A stretch of DNA of 64,000 nucleotides, taken from the NCBI GenBank assembly GCA_038501625.1, contig JAZAYU010000009.1, forward strand, positions 11,522,396 through 11,586,395, read 5' to 3'. Positions 23,150 through 34,069 of the stretch are shown in pieces. The DNA is from Corbicula japonica (Eukaryota > Mollusca > Bivalvia > Venerida > Cyrenidae). Under the pieces are notes generated by a model, which saw only the letters and a list, made by a program, of their open reading frames with translations, did not search any database and had not been told where the DNA came from. The translations under genes and the position numbers were made by a program. Numbering within the stretch: position 1 is the first letter of the stretch; each line of letters begins with the position of its first letter.

Positions 23150-23390
23150 ATAACTGTTCTGGTGGTATCGTGTTGAGTGTCGTTTCTGATTGATACCTGA
23201 ACGTGGTCAATCAACGACTGACTTTCAAAAAGACAACGGACTGAATTTCCAAGGGGAATCACTCCCGCATATTGTAAAGAACTTACTTTGATTGTTTCGA
23301 TTGCTTCAGGTTTTATTCCCATCAGCATCTTATATTTGTCGAACTTGACGTTTAATGCGGTTCAATTGAAGATTAACGAATGACCAAAAA
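23150..23390 (-). pseudogene. Decayed coding-like block B
   Basis: Counterpart of 5893-6330. A short minus-strand frame ending at an AAA/GTAAGT donor-like site (about 23288) contains MGIKPEAIETIK; copy A has lost that donor. Conversely, the Ser/Pro-rich frame open in copy A is closed here by an early stop. Confidence 0.3.
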
Positions 23391-23559
23391 CTGATTTTAC
23401 TGGGTCGGTAGACTCAGAGTTATCAGTTTTCAGACTCTTGACAGTTTCTGGTATAATAATAGTAACAAACTGCAGGCCTAAAAAACGCTGAAAAGTAGTT
23501 CTAATTTTCAAAAGTCCCCACATAAGGTGTGCCGACCCTTCAGTAATTTCAATTCTTTG

Positions 23560-24090
23560 ATTACTAGTAGTAAAATAACACGGATCTGAATTTCTATAAG
23601 GAAACAAGATTTGAACATACATAGAGGCCTTTAAATCACTTACATGATTGTTCATTATTTCTATAAGGAAACAAAATGTGTACATGTATTCATGAAGAGC
23701 TGTTTACTATCGTTGTCAGAACTTGTGGCTCAACCCTTTTGCTGTTTGTGTATCACTATATTTATAATTGTCTGAATTTATATTTGATGAACATGCAATA
23801 AAATACTATTAAACTATTATTCATACATTGGCCGAACAATCACTTACATGAGTGTTCATTATTGCTATTAGGAAACACGATTTGTACATGTATTCATCCA
23901 TAGGCCTATAAATTACTTATATGATTGTCCATTATTGCTATAAGGAAACACGATTTGTACATGTATTCATCCGTAGGCCTTTAAATTACTTATATGATAG
24001 TCCATTATTGCTATATGGAAACACGATTTGTACATGTATTCATCCATAGGCCTATAAATTACCTTTATGATTGTTCATTATTTAGTTTCA
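23560..24090 (+). repeat. 73-bp tandem repeat, copy-B specific
   Basis: Units with GGAAACACGATTTGTACATG, ATTCATCCATAGGCCT and AATTACTTATATGATTGTCC. ATTGCTAT sites at 23861, 23934 and 24007 give the 73-bp period. Two more divergent units lie at 23580-23690. Copy A has one unit (about 6420-6480). Confidence 0.88.
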
Positions 24091-24565
24091 GTCTTATACT
24101 TTAATTAAACACTAGATTTCCGAGTGCTCTTAATGCATTTAAGGCTGCATTTGTAGCATATCAGATTCTTTTTATCTGAAACTGGGTTAACTTTTCAATT
24201 TAGACTACAACAAACGCAAACAAAATCTCATTTACGTCATTTGCTTGCGTCTTTACAAAGTAATGTGACAGTTGTTTCTTGATGCTGTTTTGTGGTGAGA
24301 ACTGGTGCCAGGGATCACTGACTGATTATTATGCTTCTCACATACGTATAGCATCCTTTCAAATACTCTTCAAATTTGCTTTTTTTTTATTTTATTATCT
24401 GTTCGAAAACAGTCTTGAGAACAGTTCTTTAGGGTGTCACACCGACAGAATCATGCATGAAGTTACAAAGATAACCACATCACTATTCGTGGCTTATACA
24501 AAACTATATGGGCACAAGCACACGCACATGCTATTATAACCTTTTTTAGATACATACGAGAAATG

Positions 24566-24566
<1 letters not shown>

Positions 24567-24608
<42 letters not shown>

Positions 24609-24609
24609 T
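24567..24609. repeat. (TTG)n microsatellite
   Basis: About 14 uninterrupted TTG repeats. The matching site in copy A (about 6938-6950) is only GTTGGTTGTTGC, so this is a local expansion after duplication. Confidence 0.93.
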
Positions 24610-26135
24610 AAAGGCTTATCGCCCTGTCGCAGCTAGTCTAGATCATCTAGACGTTCTGTCATTGATCAGTGTCACACTGCTCTGACGAACGTCTAGAGAC
24701 ATCGCTATATAAAAAGTCTGACCGACAGGTGGCGCTTTTGTATGGTAAACAAATCCAAAATCAATCGCGATTTCTAATGAAATTTGTTAACAGTGCTTTA
24801 GCCGTATTTTTCTCACACTGGGCAAAGTGAAATTTTGGTAAAATGATATCGAGCTACAAAATCAGGTATATAGTTTATAAAACAAAGGACGTTTAGTACT
24901 TGCTTACCCCATTTTACATAAATGAATGCAAATATATGGTAAGCCGTTGCTGCCTCTTCGTGATAATGGTTTTAAACTGTACCGTTGTATGGTATGGCAA
25001 TTGTCATTGTACGGTTATTGATAAAAAGGGAAGAATATCAAAATCTCTCTAACGGAAAAACGCAGTTCCGTCAAACTTTGCATAAATTAATCTTATTAGG
25101 CCTATGTATGTTTATTATTTATACGTCAAGAAAAGTTAGAACGGTAAAGAAAAATAGTTTGACTTAAATAAATCCCTTATTCTGCAGCCAAACACAAAAA
25201 CAAAGCAACACTAAACATCAATTTAAATGCCTTCATGAGTAATGAGTTACTAACAACAAAATCTGAGATCACCTTGTCTAACACATGTATAAAGTAAGAG
25301 TTATTTGTAAAAGTGTGTTTTGGTCGTTAATTTCATGGTTGCGAAAAAGGATGACAAGAAATTGTTGATTTCTTTCTGTATAATTTAATGTTCTTTTAAA
25401 GAATCTTGATATTTTCAGTATCATTTTGATCATGTGGGCATTTGAACTCTTTTTGTTTTGCGATGCTTCGTTTTTGTGTTTGATCGCAAATAGAATTTTA
25501 GGGATTTTCAAGCTTTATTTTTCTTTACTGTTCTAAATTGTCTTATATTAAACACTTTTGTCTTTTCGTAATTGGGAAATTAATGACTTTTTAAAAATTA
25601 AATCTAAGCGAGTTCACTGTGAAATGTTTCTAAGATCGCCATTAGGGTATGCCAAAGAATTTTGAAGTTATCTTAAGAAATTCAAATAAATGGTTGTAAG
25701 TTTTTCACTACAGACGTAATTTTGATCCAAAAAGGTCCAAATTTAGAGAAAAAATATGATCTTTTTATTGAAATGATTTCATTCTAAAATATTTCTAAGG
25801 TTGCATAAGGTAGCTATTGTGCTTGCAACATCTGTATAAACTTTTTATCACATCTCGTGGTAACCGCAGAACCCAGCTTACTTGAACACGCCTGTGGGCG
25901 CAATAATAAAGTTAAAAAATGCGTGTCGCCGTGTGATATGTCTTTTTGATTTCCAGCAGGGCGACAGTCTAAAAAACAATTTTCACACGACAACAACGGC
26001 GTTCCATACTAATGTCCTAATTACAAGCCTCGTTTTGGGACGTCTGGTTTTTTAACGAACAATGTCTTCAGACGTACTGATCGCCTTTGAGAAATCAGAG
26101 CGTCTGAATGATTGAGTCTATGTAATATTATAATT
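24610..26135. other. Copy-B-specific stretch, no gene seen
   Basis: No clear counterpart in copy A and no domain, tRNA or known repeat recognised. Minus-strand frames at 25278-25511 and 25814-25996 are low-complexity or unsupported. Confidence 0.45.
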
Positions 26136-26139
26136 TTTT

Positions 26140-26885
26140 TAAAGTCAAATATGTATTGGCATTAAATATATCTGTTACAATGTTTATAGCCATACAACAT
26201 ATACAAGTTGGCGATATAAAATAAAAATTGCAAATAATTGAAATAACACACAGTACAACAAGAGAAAAAACACAAAAACTAAACATAAACAGCATATATA
26301 CACTGAGAGAAGTATAAACTATTTTGCACGTTAATAATAATAGAAACTAAGCAAAACTGGTTTACATTACGACAAGATAACGCAGATTAGGCATTCCTTT
26401 TTCAGTACCCCCAAAATGGGTCAATCTGACGAATCAAATGCCCGTTCTCAACCGAGCACAAAATGAAATGTGTTCTTTTATGATCTTCGGACTCAGGGGC
26501 TGATCCAGAGGGGATTCAACACAGTAGGGGGGGTGCTCGAACTCACTTTTTGGGAAACAATATTTAATTATCCAGTAACTACCCTCAGAATGACCCAAAA
26601 CGAACCACTTTCTGGAAAACTTGCATCCGACCTGGGAACTTTTACTTTCAATAGGCGTAATATTGAGAGTAAAAGAATATGGGTGTTTCCCGTGAACATA
26701 TAGCCTTCAGCAGTTACCTATCAACACTTTTTGCTTGGAGAGATTTTGTAACAGAAAGGAAAACACAGATTTAATACTGTCTAAAGAATCCTCAGTTAAT
26801 AAAATCTAAGCAGACATCCATTTTTGTCTGATGTGTTTTTTATAAAATTGAAATAATTATTTCCCATTTTTGTGTTTAAGGTAAT
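26140..26885 (+). repeat. Dispersed repeat S, copy 2
   Basis: Counterpart of 9001-9765. Confidence 0.75.
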
Positions 26886-27087
26886 TCATACTTCCAGATA
26901 GTACAGTTGTACTAATGATGAGTTTTGAAAATTAAATTTTCATTTTTTTCAACAATTTCCAAACAAACTATTATTATATTGTTACAAACAGATGAATATT
27001 GATAATAACAGGTGACAATTGTTGAAAAAAATGAATTTTGTTAGAAAAGTAATAAAATGTGGTACCTGCTATGTTGTCTAATCCGGG

Positions 27088-27134
27088 TGTCAAAATAAAG
27101 CACGGCGCGATAACCAATTGCGTCACTGGAGCAG
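27088..27134 (-). pseudogene. Antisense 5'-half relic of tRNA-Ile
   Basis: Minus strand reads CTCCAGTGACGCAATTGG then CGCGCCGTGC and then diverges. It lies about 120 bp 5' of the copy at 27253, as in copy A. Confidence 0.7.
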
Positions 27135-27252
27135 TTATACTATGTTTAACATGTGTTTAAGTCTGAATTAAAGAAAACAGATAGATTATTGCTAAGTCAA
27201 TTCGCAATTTATTTTTTCCTTATGTATTTGGTATTTAGAAAGGAAGATAACT

Positions 27253-27362
27253 GCTCCAGTGGCGCAATCGGTTAGCGCGCGTACTTATATACAGTACCTT
27301 CCCCTTGCAATGCGAGGGAAGAGGCTATGCGGAGGCTGTGAGTTCGAGCCTCACCTGGAGCA
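27253..27362 (+). pseudogene. tRNA-Ile(UAU) copy 8, damaged
   Basis: 110 nt instead of 111. One C is lost at the base of the anticodon stem (GCGCGCGTAC) and the intron 5' boundary is changed (TTATATAC). The acceptor and T arm are intact, but the anticodon stem is shortened, so it is probably not functional. Confidence 0.7.
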
Positions 27363-28540
27363 GAATAGTTTTGTAAGTTCGTAACATTGAAGAAATAAAA
27401 TACGCTGGTAACATTTCTCTGGGCAATGTTTTATTAAACTGATGTTTTTAATACGTTTTTATTAATTTTTTGTCGATGACAGTGCAAGGACGAAAAGAGT
27501 AATACCTTCAATCATTTCACAGGAGTGAAATAATGTTGATTAGAGAGTTGTAATTAATCCGACCGAATTCAAATTATTTGGTTTTATCATTTTAAATTTT
27601 GGGATGGATTAAGCGAAAATAAAAAATAAGGTAACAGTATTTTATGTTTCGATTTTTTTGCAAAGGTAGATAGAGATCTTCGATGTCAGAATTCATAAAA
27701 AAATACAAAGTGACACAAATATAACAAACATCATAATTTAATCATGTAAATTGCATAAGCTTTTATTGACATAGCCTCTTTAAGATGTCAGAAAGATCGA
27801 TTGCTAGATAATCTCATTATTTAATGATATAAATGCTGGTTTCGGCATTTTCAGCCATAAATGTCATCTTAAGCGATTATGATACAAAGTCCATGGGTTT
27901 TACAGCGCCCTCAAGGATGTCCACATAAAATCGCGACAAAACATTTATTTATGATTTGTTAAAATCTGGGTAATTGAATACATTTTTACAATAATTTTGA
28001 CTGATTATCAGTTGCATTGCAACAATTGCACTACCAGTTCTTTTCCAGAAAGAAACGCTAAGACAATTGACTCCAAACATTTTAAGTTAGATAAATTAGA
28101 TACTGGTAAGGAAAACTCTTTGTGTCTTTTAGGACAACGCCGTTTTAAGGTTCTTGTTATATTATTGAAATGCTTGAGTGTGAGAACGTTGAACCATGGA
28201 TTTAACATGGATTTAACAAATGTAGTGGAAAGTATTTGCTTAAAAGCTTAACATATACTACTCAAAATTTGATAGGGATCCCTTTCCGTTTTATCCCGAA
28301 TTATTGCCCCTACCAAGTTTCAACCGCTGTTCCACTTCAAAAGTTTGACGGCTTATTCTTTTTTGGCAAATAGCTGATGTCAAATGAACAAATTTTCAGA
28401 ATCACAGCAAATGTGTTATCGTTTAAGCCTTATGTAAGGAATAAACACAATCTTTTAAGTGATCCTTATCAAATTTTGAGTAGTATATATAATTGCATCA
28501 ATTCACTTTTGAATATAAACTTCGCTGATATAGAAAAACT

Positions 28541-28591
28541 GCTCCAGTGGCGCAATCGATTAGCGCGCCGTATCGAGCCTCACCTGGAGCA
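28541..28591 (+). pseudogene. tRNA-Ile copy 9, internal deletion
   Basis: Only 51 nt. The 5' half up to the start of the anticodon arm (GCGCGCCGTA) is joined directly to TCGAGCCTCACCTGGAGCA, removing 60 nt including the anticodon and intron. It is the counterpart of the full copy at 13533-13643. Confidence 0.92.
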
Positions 28592-29046
28592 GAAAATTTT
28601 GACGAAGTTTTTTATAACATTTACTAGCTGAAGACCTAACTGAGAATTAGTGAGTGCAGTGGAGTTTACGAGTACGTTCATATAAACAGACCGATGTCCA
28701 TTTACAGCAGAAACCACATATGGAGAGCAAAATGCACTCTGGTTCTAGAACCCCATCTGCGGACAGGAAATTCAAGAAAGGAAGGCGGTTTATAGTAACC
28801 TTAAGAGTCCATATGAAGGTATTGTAACAAGTCTGGTTGCCAAATTTGATAGTTTCAAACCGACGCAAAGCGGCGCTTTATAATATTTAAACAGATATCC
28901 TAAAAATATAATATATCGATTTCCGTTTAAGTCTATAAACTTTTTTCAACAACCTTTGCTTCTGTAGTAACATGATATTCAATCTCATTGTTCCATAATT
29001 TTTACTCTACACGGCGTAGAGGTTTCCGTAAAAGTATTTAAAATGT

Positions 29047-29124
29047 GTTCCAGGTGAGGCTCGAACTCATAAAATCCACAGAGCCTGTTCCAAAGTAACG
29101 CTTGACTAAAGTATATTGTACTAT
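29047..29124 (-). pseudogene. Antisense tRNA-Ile relic, copy B
   Basis: Counterpart of 14088-14165 and 14887-14964, with the same retained T arm and acceptor. Confidence 0.7.
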
Positions 29125-29286
29125 TAATGGATTTAACAGAAATATTAGAAAGCATTGGCAAACACATATCATTGCTCAAATTAACTTTTCACTATCGCAG
29201 TATAACTGTAAACTTTTCAATTCAAACATCGCTATCGCAGTATTACTGTAAACATTTTAACATAAACTTCGCTATGCAGTACAACT

Positions 29287-29397
29287 GCTCCAGTGGCGCA
29301 ATCGGTTAGCGCGCCGTACTTATAGACAGTACCTTCCCCTTGCAATGCGAGGGAAGAGGCTATGCGGAGGCTGTGAGTTCGAGCCTCACCTGGAGCA
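29287..29397 (+). tRNA. tRNA-Ile(UAU) with intron, copy 10
   Basis: Intact 111-nt gene with perfect acceptor stem, TAT anticodon, about 37-nt intron, and A and B boxes. It is the only apparently undamaged tRNA-Ile copy in segmental copy B. Confidence 0.93.
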
Positions 29398-29470
29398 GGA
29401 AACATTTTGTGTTCTTGTTATTTCTTTACCAATGTGTATTCAACACCTTAATCATGTGGACATTATATAT

Positions 29471-30430
29471 AACAAGAAATATCTTTAAAAAAAGATAAAC
29501 GGCGTTGATGGAAAAGATTTATATATACATGTATATAAGAAAGAAAGAAATACAGAGAGGCAAAGCAGACACAGTTTAGTTATTTTATTTTATTTGTTAT
29601 AGCTGTCGACGAACCCTCCCTGCCTTCTTAGTATGAATTAGAGATTAAGCGACCGAATCATGACAACTCATAAATTTATTGAAAGTGCCTTTCAAAAAAA
29701 TGTTGAAGCTGTTGCAACAATTTCATACAGTGATAACAAGTCGATTAAAGATTCTGAAGCAAAATATTCAGTTTCAATAAAATACCTCGTGTAGAGTGAG
29801 AATTCAAGATGAATAAATGTCCTTGAAATTTAATAAATATAAATAATAACAGCCTGTTACAAGAGCGAAATCTACAAACTTTTACGTATATTAACTTTAA
29901 AAAAAGTGTCCGTCCTGAGTATTGAACCCGGGGCCTCCGCTTGAGAGGCGAGAGTGTTAGCCACTACACTACAATAAACTTGTATTTCGTACTTGAAATT
30001 AACAATCAGTATCAAAGGAACTAGAAAGGAACCAGTAAGAACTAGGAATATCTACACTTCTCTTTCGTTTTATACTGTGTATTGTATGCAAGTGTTTACC
30101 TGAAACCCAAGAATATTCCATATAATATTGTATTTAAGCCATCAATATTGACTTAACTGGTTACTTAAATCGTAAATATGTTTTTCCTCCAATACAACGC
30201 CCACTAACAACCAATCGAATTAATCTATTTGATTTTTCCGCTGCATAATAATAAAAATCCCACTAGATACCTCTCCACCCTGCTAGATGCCTCTCTGGTG
30301 TAAATAGCTACCAATCGTAATAGTTTATTTCATTTTCCCTCTGCATAATAAGAGAATACGAGTATTATTTACAACATTTCATTGGTCGAAAAACTAGGTC
30401 AAAAGTGAGCTTAGACAGCTAACGCCGAAA
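29471..30430. other. Copy-B-specific insert
   Basis: Not matched in copy A. It contains a tRNA-like relic (29909-29973) and two imperfect copies of a short CAATCG..TTTTCC.CTGCATAATAA motif (about 30210-30350). No protein-coding gene recognised. Confidence 0.5.
29909..29973 (-). pseudogene. tRNA-Glu-like relic or SINE head
   Basis: The minus strand has a Glu-type A box (AGTGTAGTGGCTAACA), a loop CTCTCAA giving anticodon CTC, and a B box-like GGGTTCAATA. The acceptor ends do not pair and the T stem has a mismatch, so it is a relic or the head of a tRNA-derived SINE rather than a working tRNA. Confidence 0.6.
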
Positions 30431-31035
30431 AAGGTTAAGAGTAACCGCAGAAAATAAGTTCAACGTAACCGTGACATCTATTGTACAACCAATCCAAAGA
30501 TTTAATTCAGATATGAACAAAGAGAATTTTACCTCCGGCGTTACCCCTTTTAGAAAAATTATGCCATGTTAGCAATACAGCCAACATGGTTAGCTCCCGT
30601 TCCGTCCCTCTTTGCGTCAGTGAACTGACCAAGCGACAGAAACTGTTTAACGTCCTTAGATGGTCGCTAGCCACAACTACTGATTGCTCCTATATATGTT
30701 TAAGATAAACAAAAAGTTAAATTTGAGTGTAGTTGGCCACAATTACTGATCGTTCCTGAATTCGTTGAAGATAAAAAGTAACAAATAGAAGAAGAAGCTA
30801 CAATATCGCATAACTTTTATTTTTACCTCACTCATTCCATATTCGCAAGTTTATCTTTAGCTCTAAATAAACATATACACACTTTTGTAATGTCGTCGTA
30901 CATTCTTTCTCTTGAACTACAATCATTAACAGTTGAGTAACAATTAAAATATTCTCATTTAGGTTTTCGTGTTCAGAAAGTTACAAATGGATAATACGAA
31001 TGCCAAGTGAATGACTAATTTACAATGCATATTTT

Positions 31036-31662
31036 ATGATGCTAGACGAAAGTAAGTTATACCGATGCTTCGTCCATGTACATGATCTTGACTGTAACAA
31101 CCTCGATGCTCACACCAAGGGTATTATCGTGACAAACAACATTAACATGTATATCATCAAGATAGATAATATTAAGTGTGCGGTCACACAAGTCATGATG
31201 TCTACGTTTAATATCGTCTTGGTAAACAACATTTACCTGTATTTTATAAGATAGAGTAAATTAAGTGTGCATTCACACATGGAGCCCAAGCCTATCGTCG
31301 TGGTAAACAACATTTACCTGTATATTATAAGATAGAGTAAATTAAGTGTGCATTCACACATGGAGACAACGCCTTTCGTCGTGGTAAACAATATTCACCT
31401 GTATATCATAAGATTGAGTTAGTTAAGTGTGCATTCACACATGGAGACAACGCCTTTCGTCGTGGTAAACAATATTCACCTGTATATCATAAGATTGAGT
31501 TAGTTAAGTGTGCATTCAAACATGGAGACAACGCCTTTCGTCGTGGTAAACAATATTCACCTGTATATCATAAGATTGAGTTAGTTAAGTGTGCATTCAA
31601 ACATGGAGACAACGCCTTTCGTCGTGGTAAACAATATTCACCTGTATATCATAAGATTGAGT
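31036..31662 (+). repeat. 81-bp satellite array 5
   Basis: Counterpart of array 2. The last four units (GGAGACAACGCCTTTCGTCG type) are almost identical to each other, which suggests recent local homogenisation. Confidence 0.92.
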
Positions 31663-31667
31663 TATAC

Positions 31668-32100
31668 GATACGATATGATACGAAAAGTTTATTGCATGA
31701 AACATTATACAATGTCTATAGCATATAAACATACATGAAATGAATGGAGAAATATAAACAATATTTCTGGAGCGAATAATTATAGATGTTACAGCATCCT
31801 ATTTCACAAGGTACAATGAGATTATAATTTTTGCTAGTGTTTACATATGTGTACAAAATTCCTAATAGATTTACAATGTCTTAAGAATAAAATAATATAT
31901 TTTAATTTCAATACAGTAAATTCTCTAATTATTATATGTCATCATGTCTTATCCTATTGGCAAAATAGATGTATTTTGCTAAGCTATAAAGTGTCTTATT
32001 CGTGTTACAGTTTAAAAGAAATTGAAATTTATTAAATGTTGGCCAACGGCAGAAATATGGCTTAAAGAACTTCGATCTTAACTCTCCTAAGAGTAGTAGG
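31668..32100 (-). mobile_element. 3' end of a LINE
   Basis: On the minus strand the C-terminal residues of a LINE reverse transcriptase protein are recognisable (a Phe/Tyr/Trp-rich stretch, then SLAKYIYFANRIR) and end before a 3' UTR and a CGTATCATATCG-type microsatellite tail at about 31668-31690, with AATAAAC just inside. The 5' truncation point abuts the Helentron frame at about 32100. Confidence 0.65.
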
Positions 32101-33708
32101 AGAGTAGTGTTTGTTAACACTTCAACCCCTGACAAGCGAATACAGATGTTAAAACAAAAAAGTGATCTAGATCGTTTGCCAGATGATTCTACCGATATAT
32201 TATCTGATAACAACATTAAAAGATATTCAAAACGACCTAAGGCTTTAGAAAACTGGTGCTTGGCAGATTATGTATCACAGTTAGATATAAAATATTTTGA
32301 AGAAAAACGAAATTCTGAAGAACAAAATCAGAATGATGATGAAATTAATTCAGATAGTGAGGACGAAATCGGTTTTGAAACAGATAAAACAATACTGACA
32401 ATGAAAAATGGTCTGAAAATCAGGCGCCTTAAAATCAGTAAAGTCATTCGGTATGTCAGATTTAACATAAAAACAGACGAAGAAAACTACTTTAGGGAAA
32501 AACTTTTGTTATTTTTTCCTTGGAGAAATGAAGATGTTGACCTTCTTGGAAAGTTTTCAACTTACAAAGACCATTATCAGACTGTTAGGCATATGATAGA
32601 ACACAAGGTCAATGAATATGAACACCATGCAGATGAGCTTGAAGTAGCAAGGGATATGGTTGAAGCTGAAAATGAAGATATATATGATGAACTAGCACCA
32701 AGTACACAACAAGCAGAAGCGGAAACTGCCGAAGAGGAATCGTTTGAATCAGAAATGTTTGTTTACTTTAATCCTGATAGAGATATAGAACACAGGCAAT
32801 ATGATATAGGTCGTGAGATAGGATGTTTTGTTTCAGCACCAAAAACAAATGTTAATGATAAGATACTCTCAGATAGCGATTATAGAAGCCTCATTCGATC
32901 CCTCAACACAAAACAAAAAGAATTCTACAACCACGTGATTCACTGGATTAAGACTAAAGATACACCTTTATATGTTTTTCTCTCGGGAGGAGCAGGAGTT
33001 GGCAAAAGTGTTGTCATCCGTGCCTTATACCAAACTTTATATAGATTTTTGAATCTTAGAGAAGGTGAAGACCCTGATGATGTAAGAATACTTTTATGTG
33101 CTTATACCGGAAAAGCAGCGTTCAATATTGGTGGATCTACAATTTCATCAGCTTTCAAACAGAAGTACAAGCAATCTGACCAAACTCTGACATGTGACAC
33201 TCTAAATTCTTTTAGATCGAGGTACAGAAATTTATCTGTTGTTATAATAGATGAAATATCCATGGTAAGCAACTCCATGTTGAGTTTTATTGACCAACGT
33301 TTGCAAATTCTTAATGGTACAACCTTTCCGTTTGGTGGTGTAAGTGTCATTGTTGTAGGAGACCTTTATCAGTTGAAGCCTGTGAGTGGTGATTGGATCT
33401 TTAATGACATGTTTCGTGATGCAACAGCATTGGCACGAAATCTTTGGAAAGAACATTTTACCATTTTTGAACTGACTGAGATCATGCGACAAAAAGATGA
33501 CTTAGAATTTGCAAATTTGCTTAACAGGCTCAGAGTAAATACACTTACAGAAAATGATCACGACGAACTAAATAAATGTAGAGTTACCACTGACATGCAG
33601 GCATACCAACTAAATGCTCCACATCTTTTTGCGGAAAACTATTTCATGCACTTATTTAATGATTCAGTAATTGATCGCATGAGTGCAGAATATAAGTATC
33701 ATGCATGA
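32101..33708 (+). pseudogene. Helentron PIF1-like helicase, N-terminal piece
   Basis: Open for 533 codons. Residues about 100-160 carry the pre-helicase signature seen in Helitron proteins (KVIRYVRFNIKTDEENYFRE then LLLFFPWRNEDVDLLG). The PIF1-type helicase core follows: Walker A GGAGVGKS at 294-301, AYTGKAA, Walker B IIDEIS with D382/E383, and GDLYQLKPV. The enzyme would unwind DNA during rolling-circle-like transposition. There is no ATG at the left edge: the Rep (HUH) domain and everything upstream are missing, replaced by the LINE 3' end. The frame is ended at 33706 by an inserted element; helicase motifs V and VI lie beyond it at 34065-35408. Confidence 0.9.
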
Positions 33709-34069
33709 GTGTGAGGTGAAGATGGAAATATCTGTCACCGAGGGTTAACTGTTTTGCGGGAACGAGGCTCTGCCGAGTTCCCGCCAAAACAGTTCACACG
33801 AGGTGACAGATTTTTCTATCTTTACCGAATGTCTCATGCAAGATACTTTTTCTTGCATACCTTTTATTATTTATAACATTTCTATGCATGTATACAAACT
33901 TTTTTATTTTCCTTATGCTGAAATATTGACATTAACGCTAACCGTTTTTATAAATGACGTCAATAACTTGAATATATGACGTCACTCACGTGACTCATTC
34001 TACACGGGGGGTGTAGAATCATAATTTCCTACACGGGTGAAATCACCGGATGACCTGATCTGGTATGCA
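33694..34069. mobile_element. Foldback insert in the Helentron
   Basis: ATGCA occurs at both edges (33701-33705 and 34065-34069), consistent with a short target duplication. The first about 155 bp form a long imperfect inverted repeat around the GAGGCTCTGCCGAGTTC centre, with AACTGTTTTGCGGGAACGAG facing GTTCCCGCCAAAACAGTT. The remaining about 210 bp hold two TGACGTCA-like sites and a small palindrome, TCTACACGGGGGGTGTAGA. No coding capacity. Confidence 0.75.

Larger units (their letters stand above)
21910..31660 (+). repeat. Segmental duplication copy B
   Basis: Direct, collinear counterpart of 4446-17000 (see copy A). Differences from A: extra 73-bp tandem units (23560-24090), an expanded TTG microsatellite, a 1.5-kb stretch at 24610-26135, one tRNA module instead of two, and a different insert at 29471-30430. 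Confidence 0.88.

Noticed and set aside
32107..33708. Host PIF1 DNA helicase gene
   Set aside because: The Helitron-type N-terminal signature, the missing start, the downstream EEP endonuclease and the lack of introns all indicate a Helentron remnant.
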